Below, piece after piece: positions 1 through 6,844 of a DNA stretch of 7,150 bases (the stretch's first letter is position 1; each line of letters begins with the position of its first letter). The stretch spans positions 1 through 7,150 of the forward strand of contig CAYPKW010000109.1 of assembly GCA_964411425.1 (NCBI GenBank), written 5' to 3'. The position numbers and the translations under genes are program-made. The notes beneath the pieces are model-generated. The model worked only from the letters and a program-made list of their open reading frames with translations. It was not told the DNA's origin and did not search any database. Origin of the DNA: CAYPKW01 sp964411425 (lineage in GTDB: Bacteria > Pseudomonadota > Alphaproteobacteria > Dongiales > Dongiaceae).

Positions 1-10
1 ATGAGCCGAT

Positions 11-17
11 CCTCCCT
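11..17 (-). promoter_or_regulatory. Shine-Dalgarno for a minus-strand gene starting at the left edge
   Basis: Read on the minus strand, this stretch gives AGGGAGG, which contains a perfect GGAGG core. Eight bases later the minus strand reads AT at positions 2-1, so a C on the plus strand just outside the window would complete an ATG at ideal spacing. The gene itself is not visible. From memory of alphaproteobacterial gene order (M48 protease, DsbA, then aroQ or accB), a type II 3-dehydroquinate dehydratase is a possible candidate, but nothing in the window shows it. Confidence 0.4.
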
Positions 18-71
18 CTTCGCCGCGTTGGCGCGGGGTCGAGGCTAGGAAGTCTCGGGTCGCGGCGCAAC

Positions 72-86
72 CGCCGCAATGCGGCG
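72..86 (-). terminator. short GC hairpin after the dsbA remnant
   Basis: CGCCGC (72-77) and GCGGCG (81-86) form a perfect 6-bp stem with a 3-base loop. The hairpin lies directly after the minus-strand stop codon of the dsbA remnant (87-89). No T-run follows on the minus strand, so it is not a classical intrinsic terminator. It may be a relic of the terminator of the lost gene or an RNA 3'-end stabiliser. Confidence 0.25.
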
Positions 87-198
87 TTAGCCCTTCCGCT
101 CGGCCTCGACCATGGCCTTCATCTCGTCCATGCCTGCTGCCCAACTTGGTCGTGGCCAAGCCTGCGGGCGGGTCATCGTCCGCGATCAGGAACCGCGG
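87..198 (-). pseudogene. decayed 3' end of a second DsbA-family gene
   Basis: Positions 87-132 match the last 46 bases of the intact dsbA-like gene (1914-1959) at 40 of 46 bases. On the minus strand they encode MDEMKAMVEAERKG and a TAA stop, against MSEMKAAIEAERKG in the intact gene. Further upstream in the same sense, 178-198 encodes PRFLIAD in a different frame. This resembles the segment after the cis-proline of DsbA proteins (PAFVLGD in the intact copy). The distance from that proline codon to the stop is 112 bases, against 90 in the intact gene, so about 22 extra bases and a frameshift separate the two blocks. The frame of the tail is closed by a stop upstream. Nothing of the CxxC or N-terminal part remains, because the flavoprotein gene begins at 239. 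The tail is well supported by similarity; the PRFLIAD block is weaker. Confidence 0.6.
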
Positions 199-238
199 CC
201 TTGCCGGGCGGCGGGTTCCTATCCCATGATCGCCGGCG

Positions 239-1882
239 ATGAAGCGATCCGTAGACAAGGCCGAGGGCGCGCTCGAGACCGATGTCCTGGTGTTGGGTTC
301 CGGCGCCGCCGGGTTGGCCGGCGCGCTGGTCGCCAGCGTTGGCGGCGCCCCGGTGGTCGTCGTGGAAAAGTCGCCGCTCATCGGCGGCAGCTCGGCGATG
401 TCGGGCGGCTGCACGTGGATCCCCAACCACCATCACAAGGAAGAGATCGGCCTTTCGGATTCGGCCGACGAGGCGCTGACCTATCTCCGCGCCGTGGCGC
501 CGGCCGGCTGGGCCGCAGTCGAGGAGCCGCTGTGGCGCGCTTTCGTCGAGCACGCGCCCGAGATGTTGCGCTTTGTCGAGCAGCACACGCCGCTCTGCTT
601 TGCCCCCGGTCGAGAGCCCGACCCCTACGCCGAGGCGCCCGGCGGCAAGAGCTTCGGGCGGTGCCTGTCACCGCGCCCGCTTCCGATGTCGATCCTGGGC
701 CCGTGGCGCGCCAAGCTGCGGCCGACGACGATGATGCACAGCTTCAACTACGACGAGCTTGCCGATACGCGATTCTTCGCCCGGCCGATGCTGGGGATGC
801 TCAAGTTCGGCTGGCGCGCCGCCTTTCGCAAGCTCATGGATCGGCAGTCGATGGGCAGCGCCCTCATCGCCGGGATGTTGCGCGGCTGCCTCGATCGGGG
901 ATGCACGATCCTGCCGGGAACGCCGGCGCGCCGGCTGATCGTCGAGAACGAGCGCGTCATCGGCGCCGAGTGCGAGCGCGAGGGGAGGGCTTGCTTCGTG
1001 CGGGCCCGGCGCGGCGTGCTCATCGCCACCGGCGGCTTCGAATGGAACGCCGGGATGATGGCGCGTCATCGGCCGGGCCCGGTGGCGCTTGCCGCCTCGC
1101 CCGACACCAATACCGGCGACGGCCAGCGCATGGCCGAGGTGGTGGGCGCCAAGCTCGACCGCATGGACCAGGCGCTGATCTATCCGACCAAGGAGGTCAT
1201 TTACGAAGGGCGGTCGCACGGCGCGCCGACCGCGGACCTCAAGCTGCCGCATATCATCCTCGTCAACCGGCGGGGAAAGCGTTTCGTCAACGAGGTGCAG
1301 GTCAACATCGGCCTGGCATTCGAGGCACGTGACCCGGCCACCGGTCAACCGATCCACCTGCCGGCTTGGCGCATCTTCGATGCGCAATATGCCGGCAAGT
1401 ATCGGCACGCGCTCCCCGCGCGGCGCAAGCCGCCAAGGTTTTATCAAGCGGCGACATTGACGGCGCTGGCGGCAGCGATTGCGGTCGATGCCGACGGCCT
1501 GGCCGCCACCGTCGAACGCTTCAACCGCTTTGCCCGCAGCGGCCGCGACGAGGATTTCGGGCGCGGCAGCCACCTCTGGGACACGACGACGCTGGGTGAC
1601 CTGCGGCAGCGGCCCAATCCGGTGCTGGGAACGATCGAGCAGCCGCCGTTCCATGCCGTGCCGTTCTACGCGAGCTATCTCGGCACCAAGGGCGGGCCGC
1701 GCACCAATGAGCGCGGCCAGGTGTTACGCCCGGACGGCAGCCGCATCGCCGGGCTCTATGCCGCCGGCAACGCGATGGCCAATCCGTTCGGCTCCAAGGC
1801 GGTGGGGGCCGGCACCACGCTCGGCCCCTGCCTCACTTGGGGCTACATCTGCGGGCAAAACCTATTGCGGGAGAATGCTTGA
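239..1882 (+). CDS. FAD-dependent oxidoreductase, KstD / fumarate reductase flavoprotein superfamily
   Basis: The 547-residue protein is a flavin dehydrogenase. The N-terminal dinucleotide-binding fold has GSGAAG at residues 20-25 and the ribose-binding glutamate E43 about 20 residues later. SAMSGG (52-57) follows, typical of fumarate reductase and 3-ketosteroid-delta-1-dehydrogenase relatives. ATGGFE (263-268), LGTKGG (481-486), GLYAAGNAMA (505-514) and GAGTTLGP (523-530) are the C-terminal FAD-contact motifs of the KstD-like branch, whose usual length is similar. The KstD motif normally reads PGDLGTKGG; here the residues before LGTKGG are ASY, so a steroid substrate cannot be assumed. No signal peptide or membrane segment is visible, so it is probably cytoplasmic. 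An in-frame stop at 227-229 makes ATG 239 the first possible start, with no clear Shine-Dalgarno. The gene stands alone, facing the convergent dsbA-like gene across 31 bases and backed by a dsbA remnant, which suggests insertion into an older minus-strand gene order. Family sure, substrate unknown. Confidence 0.88.
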   Translation: MKRSVDKAEGALETDVLVLGSGAAGLAGALVASVGGAPVVVVEKSPLIGGSSAMSGGCTWIPNHHHKEEIGLSDSADEALTYLRAVAPAGWAAVEEPLWRAFVEHAPEMLRFVEQHTPLCFAPGREPDPYAEAPGGKSFGRCLSPRPLPMSILGPWRAKLRPTTMMHSFNYDELADTRFFARPMLGMLKFGWRAAFRKLMDRQSMGSALIAGMLRGCLDRGCTILPGTPARRLIVENERVIGAECEREGRACFVRARRGVLIATGGFEWNAGMMARHRPGPVALAASPDTNTGDGQRMAEVVGAKLDRMDQALIYPTKEVIYEGRSHGAPTADLKLPHIILVNRRGKRFVNEVQVNIGLAFEARDPATGQPIHLPAWRIFDAQYAGKYRHALPARRKPPRFYQAATLTALAAAIAVDADGLAATVERFNRFARSGRDEDFGRGSHLWDTTTLGDLRQRPNPVLGTIEQPPFHAVPFYASYLGTKGGPRTNERGQVLRPDGSRIAGLYAAGNAMANPFGSKAVGAGTTLGPCLTWGYICGQNLLRENA

Positions 1883-1913
1883 CGCTGGCGGTCGCGATCA
1901 ACGCCGGTTGGTA

Positions 1914-2678
1914 TTAGCCCTTCCGCTCGGCTTCGATCGCGGCCTTCATCTCGCTCATGTCGACGGCGCCCGGGATGAGCCGATCGCCGAGAACGAAAGC
2001 CGGTGTGCCGGTGATTTGGAGGGCCCTCGCCAACTCGATGTTGCGGGCGATGGTAGCGGCGATGGCGGGCGCCTGCATGTCGCGGCGCAGGCGATCGAGG
2101 TCGAGGCCGACGCCCTTCGCCAGGTCGAGCACCCCCTGTTCGGAGAGCTCACCCTTGGACGTCATCATCGCCATGTGGAAGTCGAGGTACTTGCCTTGTG
2201 CATTGGCCGCCAGCGCGGCGCTCGCGGCGTACTCGGACTCCGGCCCCAGGATCGGAAACTCCTTGAACACGACACGAAGGTCGCCGTCCGCCTCGATCAT
2301 GGCCATGAAGTCCTTAGCGACCGACTTGCAGTAGGGACAGCGGTAATCGAAGAACTCGACGACCGTGAACCTGGCCTCGGGGTTGCCGGCCACGGGATCG
2401 GCCGGGTCGGCGATGAGCGCGGTCTTGTGCTCGGCGATCGCCGCGGCCTGGCCCGCCGCCGCGGCCGCGCCGTCGCGCGTTTCCATGGCGCGGACGGAAT
2501 CGAGGATCACCTCCGGATGCGCCATGATGTAGTCGTGGATCAACTGCTCGATGGCCTTGGTGTCGGCCGGCGTCATCGGCTCCTCGGCCGCGGCACCAGG
2601 CGCCGCTGCAACCAGCAGTGCGAACGCGATCACGCGCATGGCCATCGGGATCGGGTGCCTGTTAATTGCCCTATCCAT
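1914..2678 (-). CDS. exported DsbA-family thiol-disulfide oxidoreductase
   Basis: The 254-residue thioredoxin-fold protein should oxidise or isomerise disulfides in the periplasm. VVEFFDYRCPYC ends in the active-site CPYC (C114-C117), and TGTP (223-226) carries the cis-proline. An alpha-helical DsbA insert lies between them. The region around residues 41-66 (LIHDYIMAHPEVILDSVRAM) resembles the N-terminal helical domain of ScsC-like proteins, which mediates oligomerisation there; that role is inferred. Residues 14-31 look like a signal peptide, probably cut near AAA-EE. ATG 2678 overlaps the stop of the upstream M48 gene in the string ATGGATAG, so translation is likely coupled. The Met codons beginning at 2645 and 2639 would give a more typical short signal n-region and are real alternatives; none of the three has a strong Shine-Dalgarno. 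The 3' end is homologous to the remnant at 87-132. It may be a ScsC-like isomerase rather than a general DsbA. Confidence 0.92.
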   Translation of the reverse strand: MDRAINRHPIPMAMRVIAFALLVAAAPGAAAEEPMTPADTKAIEQLIHDYIMAHPEVILDSVRAMETRDGAAAAAGQAAAIAEHKTALIADPADPVAGNPEARFTVVEFFDYRCPYCKSVAKDFMAMIEADGDLRVVFKEFPILGPESEYAASAALAANAQGKYLDFHMAMMTSKGELSEQGVLDLAKGVGLDLDRLRRDMQAPAIAATIARNIELARALQITGTPAFVLGDRLIPGAVDMSEMKAAIEAERKG

Positions 2679-3999
2679 CGGGCGCGCCGAGGATGTCGTT
2701 GGCTCGGATCCAGGCGGGCGAACCTTCGGGCAACTGCTTCAAGGCACGCTCGGCCTGGGCGCGCGCCTCCTTGCGGTTGCCCCTGGCGCTCGCCGCCTCC
2801 GCCAGCGCCAGCGCCGCCATGGACAGTTGCCCGTCGCGGCCGTAGGCCACGGCCAGCAGCCGCCATGCGCCCGCGTTGCGCGGCTCGAGGCGCACCACCT
2901 CGCCGAGGCCCGCGATCGCGGACTTGTTCACCGCCGGGTCCTCGAGCGCGATCTGCGTCTGCGCCAGGCCGAGCCGCAGCAACGGCTGCGTCGGCGCCAA
3001 GGCCACCGACCTCTCGTAATAGGGCAGCGCCTCCTTGACGCGGCCGTTCTCGTATAACATCTGGCCCTTCAATTCCTGGAAATAGGGGTCGTCCGGCCGC
3101 TCGGCGATCAGCTCGTCGAGCAACGCCAGCGCCTTGCCCAGGTCGGCGGCGCGGTAATAGCCGATGGCACGAGCGTAGCGGGCCTCCAGGCTGCGGTCGG
3201 TGTCCGGGTAGCGCTGCAGCGTGTGGCGCAGCGGCTCGATGAACCCGAAGAGCTTGGCCACCATGCGGCGGTGCGCGGCGAGGAACGCGTCCGAGTCGGG
3301 CGCATCGCTGTAAGGCGAATGCGCGACGTGCTCGCGGACCGTGGCGATGCGCTCGCGGCTCAGCGGATGGCTCCTCAGGTAAGGGCTTTGCCCGCTGGAC
3401 AGCAACGCCTCCTGGCGCTCCAGCAGTTGCAGTGTATCCAGTATGCCGCGGGCCGATTGGCCGGTCTTGTCCAGAAGCGCGAACGCGGCATGATCGGCCG
3501 CCGACTCCTGCTCGCGGTTGTATTGCAGCAGCGCAAGTTGGGACGCCGCCTGTCCCGCGCCGATGACGGCGGTGCCGGCGCCGCTCTCTCCGGCGGCGAC
3601 CGCCACACCCACGCCGAGCACGGCCGCGATGATCGATTCGATCGCGGCGGCCTCGAGCGCCTCCTGGGCGCGGGCCAGGTGCCCGCCCGCGATGTGGCCC
3701 GTCTCGTGCGCGATCACGCCGATCAACTGGTTCGGCGTCTCGCTGCGGACGATGAGGCCGCTGTGCAGGAACAGGTTCATGCCGCCCGCGACGAAGGCGT
3801 TGAGCCGATCGTCTTGGATCAGGTACACCTTGACCGCTTCGGGGTCGAGGCCCGCCGCCTCGAACAGTGGCGTTGCGTAACTCCGGATGATAGCTTCGAT
3901 CTCCGCGTCGCGGATGAAGCTCGCCCGTTCGTCGGCGCGCGCCGGCGCCGCGACGGCTATCGCCGCGGCAAGCAAAAGGAGTTGAGTGCGTTTGCGCAA
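2671..3999 (-). CDS. exported M48 zinc metalloprotease with TPR tail, BepA-like
   Basis: The 442-residue protein is a periplasmic zinc protease of the type that degrades or chaperones misassembled outer-membrane proteins. After the signal peptide (RKR then a leucine/alanine core, likely cut at ARA-DE near residue 22) comes the M48 domain. HETGH (98-102) supplies two zinc histidines, and E165 in EQESAAD (163-169) supplies the third ligand. SHPLSRERI places H211 where E. coli BepA has its regulatory zinc-binding histidine. Residues 103-157 form an Ala/Gly-rich, membrane-tending helical loop as in BepA. From about residue 270 on there are TPR-like helices, for example KALALLDELIAERPDD and KEALPYYERSVALAP. 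BepA itself is somewhat longer. The start is TTG 3999: it gives a complete signal peptide and has GGA eight bases upstream, and no in-frame ATG is available nearby. The gene overlaps the DsbA gene by 8 bases downstream and the divergent GGT-like gene by 14 bases at its 5' end. Confidence 0.93.
   Translation of the reverse strand: MRKRTQLLLLAAAIAVAAPARADERASFIRDAEIEAIIRSYATPLFEAAGLDPEAVKVYLIQDDRLNAFVAGGMNLFLHSGLIVRSETPNQLIGVIAHETGHIAGGHLARAQEALEAAAIESIIAAVLGVGVAVAAGESGAGTAVIGAGQAASQLALLQYNREQESAADHAAFALLDKTGQSARGILDTLQLLERQEALLSSGQSPYLRSHPLSRERIATVREHVAHSPYSDAPDSDAFLAAHRRMVAKLFGFIEPLRHTLQRYPDTDRSLEARYARAIGYYRAADLGKALALLDELIAERPDDPYFQELKGQMLYENGRVKEALPYYERSVALAPTQPLLRLGLAQTQIALEDPAVNKSAIAGLGEVVRLEPRNAGAWRLLAVAYGRDGQLSMAALALAEAASARGNRKEARAQAERALKQLPEGSPAWIRANDILGAPDG
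3976..3981 (+). promoter_or_regulatory. Shine-Dalgarno of the GGT-like gene, inside the M48 gene
   Basis: AAGGAG lies four bases before GTG 3986 and ten before TTG 3992, both in the GGT-like frame. An in-frame stop at 3983-3985 excludes any earlier start. The motif sits within the first codons of the divergent M48 gene on the opposite strand, so the GGT-like mRNA leader must be complementary to the 5' end of the M48 message. Confidence 0.6.
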
Positions 4000-5626
4000 G
4001 TTCGAAATCCGATCCGTAGTCTCAATAGCTGGGCGTCGCCGCCGCGAGTGTCAATCGCTGATTTTGGCGTTGGCCGGATGTCTGCTGGCGGCTTGTGGGC
4101 CCTCGCCGCCGGTTGGCGTCCTCGGCAGCGTCTCCGGTTTCGCCGGCGCGGTGGCGGCCGACGAACCGCGCGCGGCCACGGTCGGCCGCGACGTGCTTGG
4201 CGCCAACGGCAGCGCCGCCGACGCGGCGGTGGCGATGTATTTCACGCTTGCGGTCACACTGCCGTCCTCGGCGGGGCTGGGCGGGGGCGGCGTTTGCGTG
4301 GTGCACGACGCCGAAAATCGCGTCACCGAGGCGCTCGACTTCCTGCCGCGCCCGGCCGCCGCCGGCGGCGTCGCGGTGCCCGCCAATGCGCGCGGCATGG
4401 CGGCGCTGCACGCCCGCTACGGTCGGGTGCGCTGGACGCAGCTGCTGGTCGAGGCCGAGAATCTTGCCCGTTTCGGCACGCCGACGAGCCGGGCGCTGGC
4501 GCGCGAACTGGCGACGGCCGGGGTCATGATCGTGGCCGACCCCGAGGCCGCGGCGATATTCCTCAACCGAGACGGCACGCTGCTGGACGAGGGCGATCCG
4601 CTGCGCCAGCCACAATTGGCCGGGGTCTTGGCGCAGCTCCGCCAGAAGGGCGCGGGAGAGATCCATACCGGCGTCGTCGCGCGCACGCTGTCGGAGGCCG
4701 CCAAGTCGATCGGCGCCCCGCTGGAGCTCGACGATCTGCGCCGGACGGTGCCGCAGTGGCGCGAAACGGTGCAACTGCCCTGGGGCCACCAGGTGCTCCA
4801 TTTCGCGCCGACGGCGGGCGGCCTGGTCGAGGCGCAGCTCGTCGCCATGCTGAGCGAGGCACGCGACTATGCCGGTGCCGATGCGACCGAACGGCCGCAC
4901 CTGTTCGCCGAGGCGTCCAAGCGCGCGATCGTCGGGCGCACCCGCTGGCTTCGCCCCGACGGCGGCAGCGCCGAGGCCGCGAGCGAGCTGCTGTCGAGCG
5001 AGCGCATAGAAGCCGCGATGCACGGCTACGACGGCGAGCGGGCGACCCCCGCGGCATCGCTGGGCGCCAGCCTGCAAGCCCGGCCGGAAAACCCGTGGGC
5101 CGCCAGTTTCGTCGCTGTCGATCGCGACGGTTTCGCCGTCGCCTGCAACGTCACCATGAACGGCCTGTTCGGCAGCGGGCGCATGGCGCCCGGTACTGGC
5201 TTGCTGCTGGCCCCCGTCGCGGGCGAGCCCGGCGGCGGGGCGGCCTGGCTCGGGCCGGTCATTATGTCGAATACGCCCAACGGCAGCCTTTATTACGTGG
5301 CCGCCGCCTCGGGCGGGCCGACGGCGGCGACCGCCATGGCGAACGTGCTGTTGCGGGCGCTCGACGGCGAGGAATCGCTGGACGCCGCCATGCGGGCGAA
5401 GCGGCTGCACCACAACGGCGCGCCCGACGTCGTGTACTACGAGTCGGGCGAAGACGCTGGTGTGCTGGAGGCGCTCGCCCGGCGCGGCCATCGGGTCGAG
5501 GAGGCGGGCCTGCTCGGCCGCGTGCAGGCCATCTGGTGTCCCGAATCGCTCCAGGGCGAACCGGAGACCTGCGAGGTCGAAACCGACCCGCGAATCGACG
5601 GCCTCGCCATCATCGTCAACGAGTAA
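3986..5626 (+). CDS. gamma-glutamyltransferase-like lipoprotein lacking the catalytic threonine
   Basis: This 546-residue protein belongs to the Ntn-hydrolase family of gamma-glutamyltransferases (GGT), which normally self-cleave and transfer the gamma-glutamyl group of glutathione. Family features are GSAADAAVAM (75-84), LGGGG (98-102), VDRDG (378-382), TMNGLFGSGR (390-399) and SGG (442-444). Aligning VDRDG with VDKDG of E. coli GGT puts A372-A373-S374 where the nucleophile T391, T392 and H393 belong. R114, which binds the substrate carboxylate, aligns with L120 in DFLPRP. The S462-S463 pair aligns with M427-S428, and the Q/D pocket (Q430, D433) is absent; N411 is kept (N392). This suggests a non-processed or altered protein. 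An arginine-rich n-region, a hydrophobic stretch and the lipobox LAAC (34-37) indicate a lipoprotein. GTG 3986 is chosen because a stop lies directly upstream and AAGGAG precedes it; TTG 3992 is possible. The aminotransferase follows 7 bases later. Confidence 0.85.
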   Translation: MRLRKFEIRSVVSIAGRRRRECQSLILALAGCLLAACGPSPPVGVLGSVSGFAGAVAADEPRAATVGRDVLGANGSAADAAVAMYFTLAVTLPSSAGLGGGGVCVVHDAENRVTEALDFLPRPAAAGGVAVPANARGMAALHARYGRVRWTQLLVEAENLARFGTPTSRALARELATAGVMIVADPEAAAIFLNRDGTLLDEGDPLRQPQLAGVLAQLRQKGAGEIHTGVVARTLSEAAKSIGAPLELDDLRRTVPQWRETVQLPWGHQVLHFAPTAGGLVEAQLVAMLSEARDYAGADATERPHLFAEASKRAIVGRTRWLRPDGGSAEAASELLSSERIEAAMHGYDGERATPAASLGASLQARPENPWAASFVAVDRDGFAVACNVTMNGLFGSGRMAPGTGLLLAPVAGEPGGGAAWLGPVIMSNTPNGSLYYVAAASGGPTAATAMANVLLRALDGEESLDAAMRAKRLHHNGAPDVVYYESGEDAGVLEALARRGHRVEEAGLLGRVQAIWCPESLQGEPETCEVETDPRIDGLAIIVNE

Positions 5627-5633
5627 AGCCGTC

Positions 5634-6779
5634 GTGGCCCTGAAGATTGCCAAGCGCGGCTCGGTGCCGCCGTTCTTCGCCATGGAGGCGATGCGCGCCG
5701 CCAACGTGCGCGCGGCGGCGGGCGAGCGCGTGCTGCATCTGGAGGTGGGCGAACCCGGCTCGGGCGCGCCCGCGGCCGTCATCGAGGCGGCCCGGCGCGC
5801 GCTTGCGGGCCGCATCGGTTACACCGAGGCGCTCGGCCTGCCCGCCTTGCGCCAGCGCATCGCCCGGCATTATGGCGACACCTACGGCGTCGCCTGCGAT
5901 CCGGGCCGCGTCGTCGTGACGACCGGCTCGTCCGGCGGATTTCTGTTGAGTTTCCTCGCGGCTTTCGATCCCGGCGACCGGGTGGCGCTCGCCGCGCCCG
6001 GCTATCCCGCCTACCGCAATATCCTGCTGGCGCTTGGCGTCGAGCCGGTGACGCTGCCGACCGGGCCGGACGATCGCTTCCAGCCGACCGTCGAGCTGCT
6101 GCGATCGGTGCCGGGCAGGCTCGACGGGCTCATCCTCGCCAGCCCCTCCAACCCCGCCGGCACCATGCTCGACGAGGCGTCGTTCCGGCGCCTCGCCGGA
6201 TACTGCCGCGATCGCGGCGTGCGTTTCGTGTCGGACGAGATCTATCACGGGATTACCTACGGCATGACGGCGACGAGCGCCGTGGCGCTCGACCCGGAAG
6301 TGATCGTCGTCAACAGCTTCTCCAAGTACTACGCCATGACCGGCTGGCGGCTCGGCTGGATGGTGCTGCCGGAAGGCCTGGTGCGCACCGTGGAAACGCT
6401 GGCGCAGAACCTGTTCATCTCGCCGCCGGCCCTGGCCCAGCTCGCCGCTCCGGCGGCGTTCGACTGCCGCGCCGAACTCGATGCCAATGTCGCGCGCTAC
6501 CGGCGCAATCGCGACCTGCTGCTGGATGAACTGCCGCGGGCCGGGTTCGATCGATTGGCGCCGGCGGACGGCGCATTCTACATCTATGCCGACGTCTCGC
6601 GGCTCACCAACGACAGCGACGAGTTTTGCCGGCGGATGCTGGCCGAGACCGGCGTCGCCGCCACGCCGGGCCGGGACTTCGATCCCGAGCGCGGCCACCG
6701 CTATCTCAGGTTCTCGTTCGCCGGTTCGGTCGAGGACGTGGCCGAAGCGGCGCGCCGGCTGGTGGCTTGGCGGCGCTAG
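5634..6779 (+). CDS. PLP-dependent aminotransferase, class I/II (fold type I)
   Basis: The 381-residue cytoplasmic enzyme should move amino groups between an amino acid and a 2-oxo acid using pyridoxal phosphate. Landmarks follow the aspartate aminotransferase fold: VPPFFAMEAM near the N-terminus, a GEPG loop (39-42), GYTEALG (62-68), TTGSSGG (96-102) at the phosphate-binding turn, PSNPAG with N173 (171-176), SDEIYHG with D201 and Y204, and SFSKYYAMTGWRLGW with Schiff-base lysine K231 and phosphate-binding R239. YLRFSF contains R359, the usual carboxylate-binding arginine. All key residues are present and the length is normal. The reading frame is open further upstream, but GTG 5634 matches the usual family N-terminus; starting at ATG 5682 would remove conserved residues. 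It begins 7 bases after the GGT-like stop with no clear Shine-Dalgarno, so translational coupling is likely. The amino donor and product cannot be read from the sequence. Confidence 0.93.
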   Translation: MALKIAKRGSVPPFFAMEAMRAANVRAAAGERVLHLEVGEPGSGAPAAVIEAARRALAGRIGYTEALGLPALRQRIARHYGDTYGVACDPGRVVVTTGSSGGFLLSFLAAFDPGDRVALAAPGYPAYRNILLALGVEPVTLPTGPDDRFQPTVELLRSVPGRLDGLILASPSNPAGTMLDEASFRRLAGYCRDRGVRFVSDEIYHGITYGMTATSAVALDPEVIVVNSFSKYYAMTGWRLGWMVLPEGLVRTVETLAQNLFISPPALAQLAAPAAFDCRAELDANVARYRRNRDLLLDELPRAGFDRLAPADGAFYIYADVSRLTNDSDEFCRRMLAETGVAATPGRDFDPERGHRYLRFSFAGSVEDVAEAARRLVAWRR

Positions 6780-6844
6780 AGCGGCATCAGGCTGACCGGG
6801 AATGGCTCGTCACTGCGGTGCTGGTGCATTCGGCTCCATGCATG

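Noticed and set aside
1..11. 11-base match between the left edge and positions 1975-1985 in the dsbA gene
   Set aside because: It is too short to count as homology in a 7-kb GC-rich window, and it does not fit the position expected from the 87-132 match.
112..1332. 406-codon plus-strand open frame overlapping the flavoprotein
   Set aside because: It is out of frame with all FAD motifs and very arginine-rich; it is the +1 shadow of the flavoprotein gene.
668..1654. 328-codon minus-strand open frame inside the flavoprotein gene
   Set aside because: It is antisense to a well-supported gene and has no motif of its own.
1883..1913. possible bidirectional terminator between the flavoprotein and dsbA-like stops
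   Set aside because: Only a 4-5 bp imperfect stem (GGCG/CGCC type) is present, with no T-run on either side.
1479..3038. 519-codon plus-strand open frame covering the DsbA gene and part of M48
   Set aside because: It is antisense to CPYC- and TPR-encoding sequence; its low-complexity composition shows no domain.
3223..5643. 806-codon open frame on the plus strand across M48, GGT-like and the aminotransferase start
   Set aside because: Its translation is arginine/alanine/glycine-rich with no domain, and it overlaps two recognisable genes in other frames. Very high GC makes such long open shadows common.
4022..5815. 597-codon minus-strand open frame opposite the GGT-like gene
   Set aside because: It is antisense to clear GGT and aminotransferase motifs, has no recognisable family, and has shadow-type composition.
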